Origin: Bacillus sp. (in: firmicutes)
Lineage (GTDB): Bacteria; Bacillota; Bacilli; Bacillales; Bacillaceae_J
Reading direction: 5' to 3'
Assembly: GCA_012842745.1 (NCBI GenBank)
Contig: DUSF01000037.1
Span: 124,001 to 188,000 of the forward strand
DNA: 64,000 nt
Shown here: positions 14,893 through 23,280 of the stretch, one piece after another
Numbering within the stretch: position 1 is the first letter of the stretch
How the letters are laid out: every line of letters begins with the position of its first letter
Made by a program: the position numbers and the translations under genes
The notes under the pieces: model-generated
What the model saw: the letters and a program-made list of their open reading frames with translations, nothing else
What the model was told of the DNA's origin: nothing
The model's database searches: none

Positions 14893-16089
14893 CTACGTCA
14901 ATTCAATTTGCCGTGTTTCAATACCAAATAGGCCGACTGTCAAAACTCCAACAATAATGCTAGTACAAAAAATTGTAAAAATAAACCCAATGGAGTAGCC
15001 AGCTGTCACAAGCGACCCTACTAAAAGCGGGCCAAGTATTCCACCTATTCTTCCAACAGATGCAGCCATCCCAGTTCCCGTTCCACGGATAACAGCTGGA
15101 TATTGTTCAGGTGAATAGGCATAAAGCGCACCCCATGCTCCAAGGTTAAAAAATGATAATAAAATTCCCGCAACCATAAGCAGTGTGGTTGTTTCAGCTA
15201 TGCCAAACACAAAAGCGGAAGCAGCTGTTCCTAATAAATAAGTAATAAGAACGAATTTTCGGCCAATTCGTTCGATAAACCATGCCGCGGTAAAATAACC
15301 TGGTAGCTGCGCCACTGTCATAATTAATACATATTCAAAACTTTGAATCATGTTGAATCCCTTCATCACCATCACACTTGGCAACCATAGAAACATCCCG
15401 TAATAGGAAAAAACAACTGTAAACCATAATATCCACAACACAAATGTAGAGCGTGTATATTGTGGTGACCAAACATCCTTAATATTTTGCAAAACCGAAC
15501 GCTTATCTGCCTTTTTTGGTGAAAACGCTGGGGAATCTGGCAAGTTAATTCGTAAATAAATAGCATAAAATGCCGGCAGGGCACTTAGTAATAAGGCAGT
15601 TTTCCAACCAAAAGACGGAATTATAAAATATGAAATTAAAGCTGCAAGCAACCAGCCTACTGCCCAAAAACTTTCTAAAAGCACAACAATTCGACCTCGA
15701 TCATGGGCAGGAACCATTTCCGATACTAATGTTGAAGCTACTGGCAGCTCGCCACCTAATCCCATCCCTACTAAAAAACGCAACACAAGAAAAGCTGTCA
15801 ATGTCGTAGCCAATGCCGATAATCCGCTCGCAAGCGAAAATAAAACTAACGTGATGATAAATATATTTTTCCGACCGATTCGATCAGCCCAAAGTCCAAA
15901 TACAAAGGCGCCAACTGCCATCCCAATTGAATTAATACTACCAATCCAGCCCATTTGCTCTGGTGTCAAATTCCAAGCCGCTTTCAATGCGGCAATAATA
16001 AAGGACAACATCCCAACATCCATTGCGTCAAACATCCAGCCTAATCCGGCAATTCCAAGCACCTTTCTTCGGGAATTTATCTTCTTCAT
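14893..16089 (-). CDS. niaP: niacin/nicotinamide transporter NiaP (MFS)
   Basis: A 398-residue, 12-helix major facilitator importing niacin for NAD synthesis. The sequence follows B. subtilis NiaP (YceI) closely: AGLGWMFDAMDVGMLSFIIA in TM1, GLWADRIGRK between TM2-3, GMGLGGELPVASTLVSE, and SFFNLGAWGALYAYSPEQYP. Its length is the family's usual. The start is ATG 16089. A palindrome-like TGTCATGACA element at 16103-16119, between start codon and upstream region, looks like a NiaR operator, so repression by niacin is likely. Confidence 0.9.
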   Translation of the reverse strand: MKKINSRRKVLGIAGLGWMFDAMDVGMLSFIIAALKAAWNLTPEQMGWIGSINSIGMAVGAFVFGLWADRIGRKNIFIITLVLFSLASGLSALATTLTAFLVLRFLVGMGLGGELPVASTLVSEMVPAHDRGRIVVLLESFWAVGWLLAALISYFIIPSFGWKTALLLSALPAFYAIYLRINLPDSPAFSPKKADKRSVLQNIKDVWSPQYTRSTFVLWILWFTVVFSYYGMFLWLPSVMVMKGFNMIQSFEYVLIMTVAQLPGYFTAAWFIERIGRKFVLITYLLGTAASAFVFGIAETTTLLMVAGILLSFFNLGAWGALYAYSPEQYPAVIRGTGTGMAASVGRIGGILGPLLVGSLVTAGYSIGFIFTIFCTSIIVGVLTVGLFGIETRQIELT

Positions 16090-16102
16090 TATGCCTTACC
16101 CC

Positions 16103-16119
16103 CTGTCATGACACTTGTC
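16103..16119 (-). promoter_or_regulatory. candidate NiaR (niacin repressor) operator
   Basis: CTGTCATGACACTTGTC, 14 bases upstream of the niaP start, contains TGTCATGACA plus a following ACACTTGTC, resembling the TGTCA/TGACA-rich NiaR motif of Bacillales. The position overlaps the expected leader. NiaR itself is not in the window. Confidence 0.45.
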
Positions 16120-16342
16120 TTTAACTCATTACTATAGAAGGATATCGTTCAAAAAACAAGTTTTGTATTACAGTATCTTAATTAAAAATTGTACGAAATT
16201 CGTAACGTTTATGTCACCATTCCGAAACAGGTACCGCATCCACTTCGTACCTTTATAACTTAAAATAAAGGTAGCAGTACGATAACGCTTACATTTAACT
16301 TGAGAGAATTTACTATTGTAATAAAGAAAGGAATGTTGAAAT

Positions 16343-16522
16343 ATGGACTATCGGCAAATTATCACTAAAATCGAGAATGACAAAATCAATTTAATTAAAA
16401 TGTTAGACAATAAAAACTTATCAAAAGAAGAATATGAATCCATTAAACGCGCGATTGACAACTATGACTATATTATTGAAGTAGCAGAAATGAATCACTA
16501 TGAACGCGGAGCCGTACATTAA
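16343..16522 (+). CDS. 59-residue hydrophilic protein of unknown function
   Basis: AAAGGA precedes ATG 16343. The product is charged and probably all-helical (MDYRQIITKIENDKINLIKM ... MNHYERGAVH), with no Cys, signal or membrane segment. A strong terminator follows directly (16538-16570). It is monocistronic between niaP and sodC. I do not recognise the family; a small helical regulatory or spore-related protein is possible but not supported. Confidence 0.55.
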   Translation: MDYRQIITKIENDKINLIKMLDNKNLSKEEYESIKRAIDNYDYIIEVAEMNHYERGAVH

Positions 16523-16537
16523 TTTCATTAACCTAAA

Positions 16538-16570
16538 GAAGCTGCCCAAAAATTGTTGGCAGCTTCTTTT
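16538..16570. terminator. bidirectional terminator
   Basis: GAAGCTGCC at 16538-16546 pairs with GGCAGCTTC at 16558-16566, followed by TTTT. The left side is A-rich, so it can serve both the 59-residue gene and the leftward sodC gene. Confidence 0.8.
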
Positions 16571-16600
16571 CATTTGTAGCGTCTACTATCTTAAATACGG

Positions 16601-17170
16601 CTATTGAGGAATATTCCCCCCTGCTACTCTGTCTCCAGAATCACCTGAAGGATCCGTTTTTAAATCATCCTCTTTTGCATGGATGATAAGAGATTTTCCT
16701 AATATGCTGTTACGCACACCTTTCTCTAAAGACACATCTTCAAGAATAACAGCTTCGTCTACTTTTCCATCTTTATCTGCAACTAGGTTTGGCATATCGC
16801 CTAAATGAGCACCTTTCGGATTATCATGGCCGTGTTTTTTATTTGTTGGATTAAAATGAGCGCCTGCTGTAGTAAAATCACCATTTGTAATTGGATTTTC
16901 ATGAACATGAAAGCCATGCTTTCCAGGCGTCAGCCCTGATGCCTCAACTTTTACAATCACATGCTTGCCCATCTGCACTAAACCAGCAACCCCAATAACA
17001 TCCCCGTTTCTGTTGTACAAGTCAAGATGGGTAGTTGTAATATGATAAGGAAAACTATCAACTTTACTAGTTTCCTCTACCACCACATTGGATGTATTAG
17101 CTAATGTAAATCCTGCCATAACAAGCAGCCCTGTTACAATCATTAATATCGTAAAAGTACGCTTTTTCAA
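16601..17170 (-). CDS. sodC: exported Cu/Zn superoxide dismutase lacking cysteines
   Basis: A 189-residue exported protein with an N-terminal signal segment (MKKRTFTILMIVTGLLVMAG). The metal ligands are all present: GFHVHE (two Cu-binding His), the bridging His in AGAHFNP, Zn ligands in KKHGHDN and GAHLGDM (His, Asp), and the last Cu His in SLIIHAKEDD. By contrast the conserved disulfide is absent: there is no Cys anywhere, and the DRVAGGNI position has Ala instead of Cys. B. subtilis YojM is a relative known to lack Cu ligands; this one keeps them, so true dismutase activity is plausible. No lipobox Cys is present, so it is secreted or membrane-tethered by the uncleaved signal. Confidence 0.88.
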   Translation of the reverse strand: MKKRTFTILMIVTGLLVMAGFTLANTSNVVVEETSKVDSFPYHITTTHLDLYNRNGDVIGVAGLVQMGKHVIVKVEASGLTPGKHGFHVHENPITNGDFTTAGAHFNPTNKKHGHDNPKGAHLGDMPNLVADKDGKVDEAVILEDVSLEKGVRNSILGKSLIIHAKEDDLKTDPSGDSGDRVAGGNIPQ

Positions 17171-17361
17171 ATCAAATCATCCTCTTCCAATTATTGTTAT
17201 TAAAATTATTCCACCAAAAAGCATATATATACATGACCTCCATGAATCTCTTCTTTCGTAAGAATTTCCCCAAGCTTTACAAGCGAATTTCTTACATTCA
17301 TTTGTTGGTTTATAATAACAATAAGTTAGTACTTTATTACAAAAAAAGGAGGATTTTCAAT

Positions 17362-18120
17362 ATGAAGCTAAAAGAAAAAACAGCAATCATAACAGGGGCT
17401 GGATCAGGTATGGGTAAAGCAATTGCAAAGTTATTTGCAACTGAAGGGGCTAAAGTAGTTGTAGCGGATATAAATAAAGAAGCTATTGATTCTGTCGTTC
17501 ATGAAATTAAAGCTGATGGCGGGCAGGCTGTTGGTGTTGTTGCAAACGTTGCCAAGCAAGAAGATGTTGATAACATGATAAACACAGCTGTTCAAACCTT
17601 TGCATCATTGGATGTTCTTGTAAATAATGCTGGAATTATGGATAATTTCACACCTGTTGGAGACGTAACAGATGAATTGTGGGATCGTGTAATCGCTGTT
17701 AATTTAACTGGTCCTTTAAAAGTAGCACGTGCTACTATTAATATTATGGAAAAACAAGAAAGTGGTGGTGTTATTATTAATAATGCCTCGGTTGGTGGGT
17801 TGTTCGGTGCTCGTGGTGGCGCGGCATATGTTGCTTCTAAACATGGTTTAATAGGTCTGACGAAAAATATTGCTGCCACGTACGGAACGTATGGAAAAAT
17901 CCGTGCCAATGCCATCGCTCCAGGCGGAGTTCAGACAAATATCCAATCTACCATTACAGCACCACATGAACTAGGATTAAAAGCAATATCTGACATGGGT
18001 TCAAGTAAAATAGGCGATCCGATACAAATTGCGCAGGTTGCTTTGTTCCTAGCTTCTGAAGAATCAAGCTTTATAAATGGAGATGTAATCAAAGTAGATG
18101 GTGGCTGGACTGCTAGATAA
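17362..18120 (+). CDS. short-chain dehydrogenase/reductase (SDR)
   Basis: A 252-residue classical SDR using NAD(P)H. Rossmann glycine motif TGAGSGMG near residue 12-19, NNAG at about residue 87-90, and the catalytic Ser of the NNASVGGLFG region with Tyr-x-x-x-Lys in YVASKHG. GGSG-like ending VDGGWTA is typical. AAAGGAGG lies 9 bases before ATG 17362; an upstream in-frame ATG is not supported. It is monocistronic. Relatives are often annotated as glucose-1-dehydrogenase or 3-oxoacyl-ACP reductase-like; substrate is unknown. Asp at the end of beta-2 (VVADIN) favours NAD over NADP. Confidence 0.88.
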   Translation: MKLKEKTAIITGAGSGMGKAIAKLFATEGAKVVVADINKEAIDSVVHEIKADGGQAVGVVANVAKQEDVDNMINTAVQTFASLDVLVNNAGIMDNFTPVGDVTDELWDRVIAVNLTGPLKVARATINIMEKQESGGVIINNASVGGLFGARGGAAYVASKHGLIGLTKNIAATYGTYGKIRANAIAPGGVQTNIQSTITAPHELGLKAISDMGSSKIGDPIQIAQVALFLASEESSFINGDVIKVDGGWTAR

Positions 18121-18139
18121 ACATTCGGGACTAAAAAGA

Positions 18140-18174
18140 TGCCTAGTGCCAATTAATTTCATTGGCATTAGGCA
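18140..18174. terminator. terminator between SDR gene and tRNA-Sec
   Basis: TGCCTAGTGCCAAT (18140-18153) pairs with ATTGGCATTAGGCA (18161-18174) with one mismatch. It lies between the convergent SDR gene and tRNA-Sec gene and can stop both. Confidence 0.75.
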
Positions 18175-18203
18175 CCTCATTCTGTTACATTTTTAATCAA
18201 ATT

Positions 18204-18300
18204 TGGCGGGACCGTGTGAGAATCGAACTCACCTGACCTGGCACGCAGGTCACGGATGGTTTTGAAGACCACGGAGGACACCAGTGCCCCATCCGGCCCC
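18204..18300 (-). tRNA. selC: tRNA-Sec (anticodon UCA)
   Basis: On the minus strand a 97-base gene runs from GGGGCCGG to the encoded CCA (18206-18204). The anticodon TCA is at 18265-18263 in the loop CTTCAAA. A long variable arm (TGACCTG-CGTGC-CAGGTCA, 7 bp) and the T arm GTGAG-TTCGATT-CTCAC mark tRNA-Sec. The acceptor stem pairs GGGGCCG with CGGTCCC, with one G-U pair and discriminator G. It reads UGA with SelB. It lies about 9.5 kb from selB, alone between an SDR gene and a small protein gene. Sec formation on it needs SelA, which is not in the window. Confidence 0.95.
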
Positions 18301-18392
18301 AATTAAATATTATTACAAATCACATTATACTTCCATTGCTAGATTAAATCAATGAAAATGAAAAAACGCCGCATTGAACGACGTTTTTTGCG

Positions 18393-18545
18393 CTAACCCT
18401 CACTTACTCTACCTCTTGTTGGATGGGTTGCTTTTTCCATTTCTTCCTTTGCCATTACATTATCGTCGGCGCTCATTGCTTCACTGAATGGCTTCCCTTT
18501 TTGACTGCCACCATTTGGATTATTTCTTCGTTTCTTATTAGTCAT
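18393..18545 (-). CDS. 50-residue hydrophilic small protein
   Basis: AAGGGGTG lies 8 bases before ATG 18545. The product MTNKKRRNNPNGGSQKGKPF... ends HPTRGRVSEG and is strongly basic at the N terminus, acidic in the middle, rich in Asn/Gly/Lys. Composition and size resemble small spore-associated proteins of Bacillus, but no named family is recognised. An AACGCCGC/GACGTT hairpin follows at 18364-18388. It lies between tRNA-Sec and the yneK homologue. Confidence 0.6.
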   Translation of the reverse strand: MTNKKRRNNPNGGSQKGKPFSEAMSADDNVMAKEEMEKATHPTRGRVSEG

Positions 18546-18698
18546 CCTATCACACCCCTTTCATCACTTTTAGATTTCCTTTAATTAGTATGGAATATTC
18601 ACCTATTGCCGTACAAAAAAGATTTCATTGGTTTTAATCCGCATTTGCTGATAAAATAAGGTTTGTGTAAGCAAGGTAACAATAGTAGAGGTGGAATT

Positions 18699-19151
18699 AT
18701 GTTTAATAATTGGGTACAATGGGGAATTCTTTTTTGGACGGTTTTTTTGGTCGTGATGCTTTTTATAGGCGGCTTTTTTATGTTCCGCAAGTTTTTAAAA
18801 CGCCTTCCAAAGGAAGATGGAAAATCCATCATGGATTGGGAAGAATATTATATTAATGAAACGCGTCATTTATGGCCTGATGACGAAAAGAAATTTTTAG
18901 AGGAGCTTGTAGAGCCCGTCCCAGAGCTTTTCCGAGATGTGGCAAGACAAAAAATTGCTGCGAAAATAGGGGAGCTAGCTTTAGAGGAAAAGGCAGATAA
19001 AATAACGGAAAGCTTCATTATTAAAGGCTATATTAAAGCAACGCCGAAGCGCGATCATAAATTTTTACGAAAAACACTTACCAAAAAAGAAATCGATATG
19101 ACACCGTATGAGCATTTATTTTTAGAAAAACACGACATCCACCCAAAATAG
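18699..19151 (+). CDS. yneK: YneK-like membrane-anchored protein (DUF2621)
   Basis: A 150-residue protein with one N-terminal membrane helix (WGILFWTVFLVVMLFIGGFF) and a cytoplasmic acidic/basic helical domain (MDWEEYYINETRHLWPDDEK, then LTKKEIDMTPYEHLF). GAGGTGG precedes ATG 18699. It matches B. subtilis YneK in position: next to ccdC-yneI-ccdA, though here it is convergent with them. Function unknown. Confidence 0.75.
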   Translation: MFNNWVQWGILFWTVFLVVMLFIGGFFMFRKFLKRLPKEDGKSIMDWEEYYINETRHLWPDDEKKFLEELVEPVPELFRDVARQKIAAKIGELALEEKADKITESFIIKGYIKATPKRDHKFLRKTLTKKEIDMTPYEHLFLEKHDIHPK

Positions 19152-19168
19152 TGGGTGTCGATGTTTTT
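19127..19168 (+). terminator. terminator overlapping the end of yneK
   Basis: CGACATCCAC (19133-19142) pairs with GTGGGTGTCG (19151-19160) with one wobble, then ATGTTTTTC. The stem contains the last codons and the stop of yneK. Confidence 0.75.
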
Positions 19169-19215
19169 CTTATACTGATATCCAACAAATCGTTATCATA
19201 ATCAGTATGAAAAAA

Positions 19216-19250
19216 TTGAGGCTGGCCCCGATATTTGGAGTCAGCCTCAA
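19216..19250 (-). terminator. terminator of the ccdA-yneI-ccdC unit
   Basis: Reading leftward, TTGAGGCTG (19250-19242) pairs with CAGCCTCAA (19224-19216) and is followed by TTTTT. It starts right after the ccdC stop. Confidence 0.8.
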
Positions 19251-19251
19251 C

Positions 19252-19749
19252 CTATTCTTCAACAATCTTCAAATTTACTAACGTCTTTTCAAGTCTTTTA
19301 TATGAATATAACATTGCTAATCTCCACGGCAAAATCATTCCAAAAGCCAAAATAAAAAACATGCCGCTTGTTTCGCCAAAGGAAATATAGTGTCCAAGGA
19401 ATGACTTCATAATGATTCTTACAAATAATAAGCCAAACAGAATAAAAATAAAAGCCTTCGAGCGCTGCAAATAAATGTGGTTGTCACGAATTTCGAATTT
19501 TGATGTTTTGATTAACAAGATTGAAAACAACATGCCGACGGAAAATGCTTCGATAAATTCGGCAAATGTAACACGAAACATCGGTACGGTGAACATTAAG
19601 AAGCCGGTGCTCATAAAAATCGGCGGCAAAATAATTTTTTTGGCATTCGTTGGTTTTTTAGCGGCTTTCATCCGTACAAATATAACCAATATAGCCATCA
19701 CAAAAGCCCCAACGGTAGATACAGCTATTAGCATACTTAGCTCACTCAT
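19252..19749 (-). CDS. ccdC: CcdC, membrane protein of the cytochrome c maturation cluster (YneJ)
   Basis: A 165-residue protein with about five hydrophobic segments (MLIAVSTVGAFVMAILVIF at the N terminus; SKAFIFILFGLLFVRI later). It is third in the order ccdA-yneI-ccdC as in B. subtilis. ATG 19749 follows GGAGATGAA; an upstream start at 19779 is less likely. B. subtilis CcdC is linked by location, not by essential activity, to c-type cytochrome synthesis. Confidence 0.85.
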   Translation of the reverse strand: MSELSMLIAVSTVGAFVMAILVIFVRMKAAKKPTNAKKIILPPIFMSTGFLMFTVPMFRVTFAEFIEAFSVGMLFSILLIKTSKFEIRDNHIYLQRSKAFIFILFGLLFVRIIMKSFLGHYISFGETSGMFFILAFGMILPWRLAMLYSYKRLEKTLVNLKIVEE

Positions 19750-19824
19750 TTCATCTCCAAATGTGAATAGAAAAACCACTTATGACCGTTTGAGAGGATC
19801 TTAAAGTGGTTCTAATTAGTGGTT

Positions 19825-20187
19825 CTATTTTTCCAATACTCTTGCTACTGCCTCAAGAACACGGCTTTCATCAAACGGTTTGACAATAAAATCCTTGGCG
19901 CCAGACTCAATCGCCTCTACGACAAGCTTTTGTTGCCCCATCGCCGAGCACATAATAATCTTTGCATTTGGATCAAACGCTTTTATTTGCTTTACAGCCT
20001 CAATACCTGTCATTTCCGGCATTGTTATATCCATTGTGACAATATCTGGCTGAAATTCTTTATACTTTTCAATTCCATTTCGGCCATTTTCTGCTTCCCC
20101 AACAACATCATGATTGCCTTTTTGCAAAATATTTGTAAGAGTCATTCTCATAAATTTCGCATCATCAACAATTAATATTCTTGCCAT
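19825..20187 (-). CDS. yneI: YneI, single-domain CheY-like response regulator
   Basis: A 120-residue receiver domain without an output domain. It has the acidic pair in LIVDDAKF, the phospho-acceptor Asp in IVTMDITMPEM (about residue 54), the Thr/Ser position in IIMCSAMG and Lys in FIVKPF. It lies between ccdA and ccdC as in B. subtilis. The start ATG 20187 follows AAGGAG. Its sensor kinase and role are unknown. Confidence 0.88.
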   Translation of the reverse strand: MARILIVDDAKFMRMTLTNILQKGNHDVVGEAENGRNGIEKYKEFQPDIVTMDITMPEMTGIEAVKQIKAFDPNAKIIMCSAMGQQKLVVEAIESGAKDFIVKPFDESRVLEAVARVLEK

Positions 20188-20301
20188 TTTTTCATCTCCT
20201 TACAACTTTTGCGCCGAATGTTCATTCCACTTAGCTCTATTATTATATTTTAGCATTATTATTATATGATAATTTCCGTTCATTTTCCACTTTTTAAACT
20301 T

Positions 20302-21009
20302 TTAAAATCCTTGGAAACCACCAAAAATTCCTATTAAATAGGTTGTAATTTTTGTCATCCAATCAAAAAACAGGAAAATCCCCATCACAATCATCAAATA
20401 TCCACCAATTTGAATTATTTTCATACTGTGTTTTCTAATCCACTGCATTCTTCCAATAAAGAAAGATAATATAAAGAACGGAATCGCAAAACCAAGCGTA
20501 TAGGCAATCATATACATCATTCCAGACCCCGGATTTGACATGCTTAATGCAATCACAGCCGCTAAAATAGGTCCCGTACATGGTGTCCAGCCTGCCGCAA
20601 ACCCCATCCCAATTAAAATGGAGCCAATAAAGCCTGTCGGTCTGTTTTTGAAAGTAATTTTATGATCCTTCATTAAAAACTCTGGTTTCAAAACGCCAAC
20701 AATGACAAAACCGAAAAAGACTATTAAAATGGCACCAATTTGTCTTATTAAATCATTATATTGCATGAAAAACTTTCCAATGAAAGAGGTAGACATGCCT
20801 AACATAATAAAAATACTAGAAAAACCAATTAAAAAGAAGATCGTATGGAGCATGGCACGCCTTTGCATCATTGCATTATCTTCTCTTAATTCTGTCACAG
20901 AAATCCCTGTTATATAAGATAAAAACGCGGGATATAGTGGTAAACAACAAGGCGAAATAAACGATAAAAAGCCTGCACCAAACGCTAGAAATATATTTAC
21001 ATCAGCCAT
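20302..21009 (-). CDS. ccdA: CcdA, thiol-disulfide membrane transporter for cytochrome c biogenesis
   Basis: A 235-residue, six-helix DsbD-like protein that carries reducing equivalents across the membrane for haem attachment to c-type cytochromes and for spore cortex assembly. The two redox cysteines lie in [14 protein letters not shown] (TM1) and [10 protein letters not shown] (TM4). GGAG precedes; TTG 21012 or ATG 21009 can start it. It is first in ccdA-yneI-ccdC. Immediately upstream mnmH interrupts the usual yneF-ccdA adjacency. Confidence 0.92.
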   Translation of the reverse strand: MADVNIFLAFGAGFLSFISPCCLPLYPAFLSYITGISVTELREDNAMMQRRAMLHTIFFLIGFSSIFIMLGMSTSFIGKFFMQYNDLIRQIGAILIVFFGFVIVGVLKPEFLMKDHKITFKNRPTGFIGSILIGMGFAAGWTPCTGPILAAVIALSMSNPGSGMMYMIAYTLGFAIPFFILSFFIGRMQWIRKHSMKIIQIGGYLMIVMGIFLFFDWMTKITTYLIGIFGGFQGF

Positions 21010-21149
21010 CAACGTAACAACTCCTAGAAGTATATTTCCAATACTTATACTAGTCTATCAAAACTTTTATTAAATTCATAATATTTAAATCTAACATTTT
21101 TGTGTCTATACTTTAATACCATAATATTATTTGCGGGAAGCTGCCAATA

Positions 21150-22223
21150 TTATGTTGTTAGCAGCTCAGTATTTTCAACAATTGTATCTATTTCCGCTTT
21201 TATTATTTCGACACCATCCCTTGAACCCGTAATAGTAACAAATCGGACAGGTGTATCATATTGGTTTGCGGCAAAATTATATTTTGGATCATAATATCCT
21301 TCTAGCAGTAATTTTACAAAAAGTTCATATTGACGATTTGTAAAGCTTTCAATAATTTGATTATACAACGCTGGAGTCATCCGTTTTTTTATAACCTCAA
21401 TGGCATCCATAAATTCATTATGATACTCAGCGAATTGATACGTTTCACAAATAGATTTTATTCTACTTTCAAGCGGTGAATTAATATGAATTCTAATACC
21501 ATGATCTTTTCCTTGTAAAATAAAATCAGGGACAATAATTCTGCCAATTCGCTTACTTTCAGCTTCAATAATATAGTATGGAGAATCTTTCAACTCCGAT
21601 AACCGCAGCCATAAATCTCTTTCGAACTCCTTCTGGGATTTTGGATTTAAGCCAATGCCGCCAAAGGTGGAGCCACGATGACCAGCAAGTCCTTCTAAAT
21701 CGATAACCGGGTAGTTTTGTTTTTGGAGTGCTTGTAAAATATCCGTTTTATGGGTACCTGTGTTACCTTCAAGAACAATATACGGTTTTTCAATGGTAGA
21801 AAAAAATTCAAGATCACGTTGGATCAGTTTGCGATAGCTACGAATACCGCCTTCAAGCTGAAATAATGGTAGCTTGATCGTTCTAAAAAATGAAACCACC
21901 GTTCCACTTCTCATTCCGCCTCGCCAACAGTATACAATGATTTTCTTTTTGTGGTTAGTTTGCGCTGCAACTTGCTTACATGCTTCGTAGAGTTCAGGCA
22001 ATTTTTCCGAAAAAATTTGTACACCTAATGCAATCGCTTTTTCCTGTCCAACTTGTTTATATATTGTCCCAATTTTTGCTCTTTCTTCATTGGAAAACAA
22101 CGGTATATTAATCGCTTCAGGAATATGGAATTCTGCAAATTCCCCTGGGGAACGGACATCTATATAGAATACATCGTTATTTAGTGCTTCTGTAATTGTA
22201 ATCTTTCGTATTTGTTCAACCAT
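21150..22223 (-). CDS. mnmH: tRNA 2-selenouridine synthase MnmH/SelU
   Basis: Converts 2-thiouridine at the wobble position of tRNA Lys/Glu/Gln to 2-selenouridine, using selenophosphate from SelD. An N-terminal rhodanese domain carries the catalytic Cys in VYCWRGGMRSG (residue 103 counting from 22235), and a P-loop domain has LEGNTGTHKT (155-164) followed by LEGLAGHRGSTFGG, both diagnostic. About 357 residues is normal. AAAGGA favours ATG 22223 over ATG 22235. It is transcribed with neighbours on the minus strand but has its own 130-140-base flanks. Together with Sec incorporation it makes two uses for selenophosphate in this window. Confidence 0.95.
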   Translation of the reverse strand: MVEQIRKITITEALNNDVFYIDVRSPGEFAEFHIPEAINIPLFSNEERAKIGTIYKQVGQEKAIALGVQIFSEKLPELYEACKQVAAQTNHKKKIIVYCWRGGMRSGTVVSFFRTIKLPLFQLEGGIRSYRKLIQRDLEFFSTIEKPYIVLEGNTGTHKTDILQALQKQNYPVIDLEGLAGHRGSTFGGIGLNPKSQKEFERDLWLRLSELKDSPYYIIEAESKRIGRIIVPDFILQGKDHGIRIHINSPLESRIKSICETYQFAEYHNEFMDAIEVIKKRMTPALYNQIIESFTNRQYELFVKLLLEGYYDPKYNFAANQYDTPVRFVTITGSRDGVEIIKAEIDTIVENTELLTT

Positions 22224-22366
22224 TAAGTGTGTCATCCTTTATTACCTTTTTTCATTATACTTTATCATTATAGTATTGAATGTAGGCTATTTCAAATCGA
22301 AAAGGAGCTGCCACGATTTGTGTTTTGATCCACATCTTTACGGGCAGCTCACTGAAGGATGATTGT

Positions 22367-22588
22367 TTATTCTTTTTTTTGAAGCTTGTTCATTTGTGAC
22401 ATCATTTGGTTTATTTTCTTTTGAGAAGGTTTCTGACCCATTTGTGCCATCATTACCTTTAACATTTGCTCATTAATTGGCGGATTATTTTTCAAATAAT
22501 TTTCCATGTATTTTCTAGCAATGAAGAAGCCGATTGCAACCCCTGCTAGTAACGCCAAAACACCAGTTACTACATACCAATACCACAT
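22367..22588 (-). CDS. yneF: YneF family membrane protein (UPF0154)
   Basis: A 73-residue protein: one N-terminal transmembrane helix ([20 protein letters not shown]) followed by a Lys/Gln/Met-rich cytoplasmic tail ([19 protein letters not shown]). GAGGAGG lies 8 bases before ATG 22588; the longer reading to 22648 has no support. Highly conserved in Bacilli; function unknown. Confidence 0.9.
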   Translation of the reverse strand: MWYWYVVTGVLALLAGVAIGFFIARKYMENYLKNNPPINEQMLKVMMAQMGQKPSQKKINQMMSQMNKLQKKE

Positions 22589-22674
22589 AAAAAATCTTTC
22601 CTCCTCAATAGTTGTCCTATTTTTAAAGTGTACAGGAACATCTATCATTACACAATAGTTTTCATCATTTTACG

Positions 22675-23124
22675 CTACATATAACGTTCTTGCTTAATCG
22701 GATTCAACCACCCAAAATGACTATTTGCAAAATCCATCGCCAAAAAGCATGTGTGATATTTGCGAAGAACCTCAAAGAAATGAGTTTCCGCATCATAACT
22801 GCCTTGTGAGGATAATTTTATAAAACGGTCATAAATTTCAAGCCTAGCAAACGAATAATTTTTACATGTAGTAGGTTTATATATAAATTGCGTTGTTTCT
22901 CCTTTATACACAGTTTCAACTGCTAGGTTTTTTTCAATAAATCTGTTGATTTCAATAACAGAAATGGGTTTCGTAATATAATGAATTTGATTTATTAATA
23001 ATTGTAAACGAGCTGGATTATGCTCTTGTAATTTTTCATGAAATAAATTAAAAATTAAAATCTCTTTTCCAAAATATTCGTAGGCAACATCTTCTTTTAG
23101 AAGATAAATCAAATAGTTTCTCAT
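22675..23124 (-). CDS. sirA: SirA, sporulation inhibitor of replication (YneE)
   Basis: A 149-residue protein starting MRNYLIYLLKEDVAYEYFGK. In B. subtilis SirA is made under Spo0A control and binds DnaA domain I to prevent re-initiation during sporulation. Length and place (between tkt and yneF) match. ATG 23124 follows AGGGGGAA. Presence with spoVK marks a spore former. Confidence 0.85.
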   Translation of the reverse strand: MRNYLIYLLKEDVAYEYFGKEILIFNLFHEKLQEHNPARLQLLINQIHYITKPISVIEINRFIEKNLAVETVYKGETTQFIYKPTTCKNYSFARLEIYDRFIKLSSQGSYDAETHFFEVLRKYHTCFLAMDFANSHFGWLNPIKQERYM

Positions 23125-23236
23125 ACAAATTCCCCCTACTACTTTTTCTACTAAAAAGTATAGACGAAGTAGAGAGAAATGATTGTCAACTACTGGTGAA
23201 AGAATACACTAGTTTTGTCGAATGTATTTCTTCCGC

Positions 23237-23270
23237 AAAAAAAGGCTGACTTTTTATTCGGGTCAGCCTT
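23237..23270 (-). terminator. terminator of tkt
   Basis: Reading leftward AAGGCTGAC (23270-23262) pairs with GTCAGCCTT (23250-23242), then a T-run (23243-23237). It lies 11 bases after the tkt stop. Confidence 0.85.
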
Positions 23271-23280
23271 CCCTTTTCTA

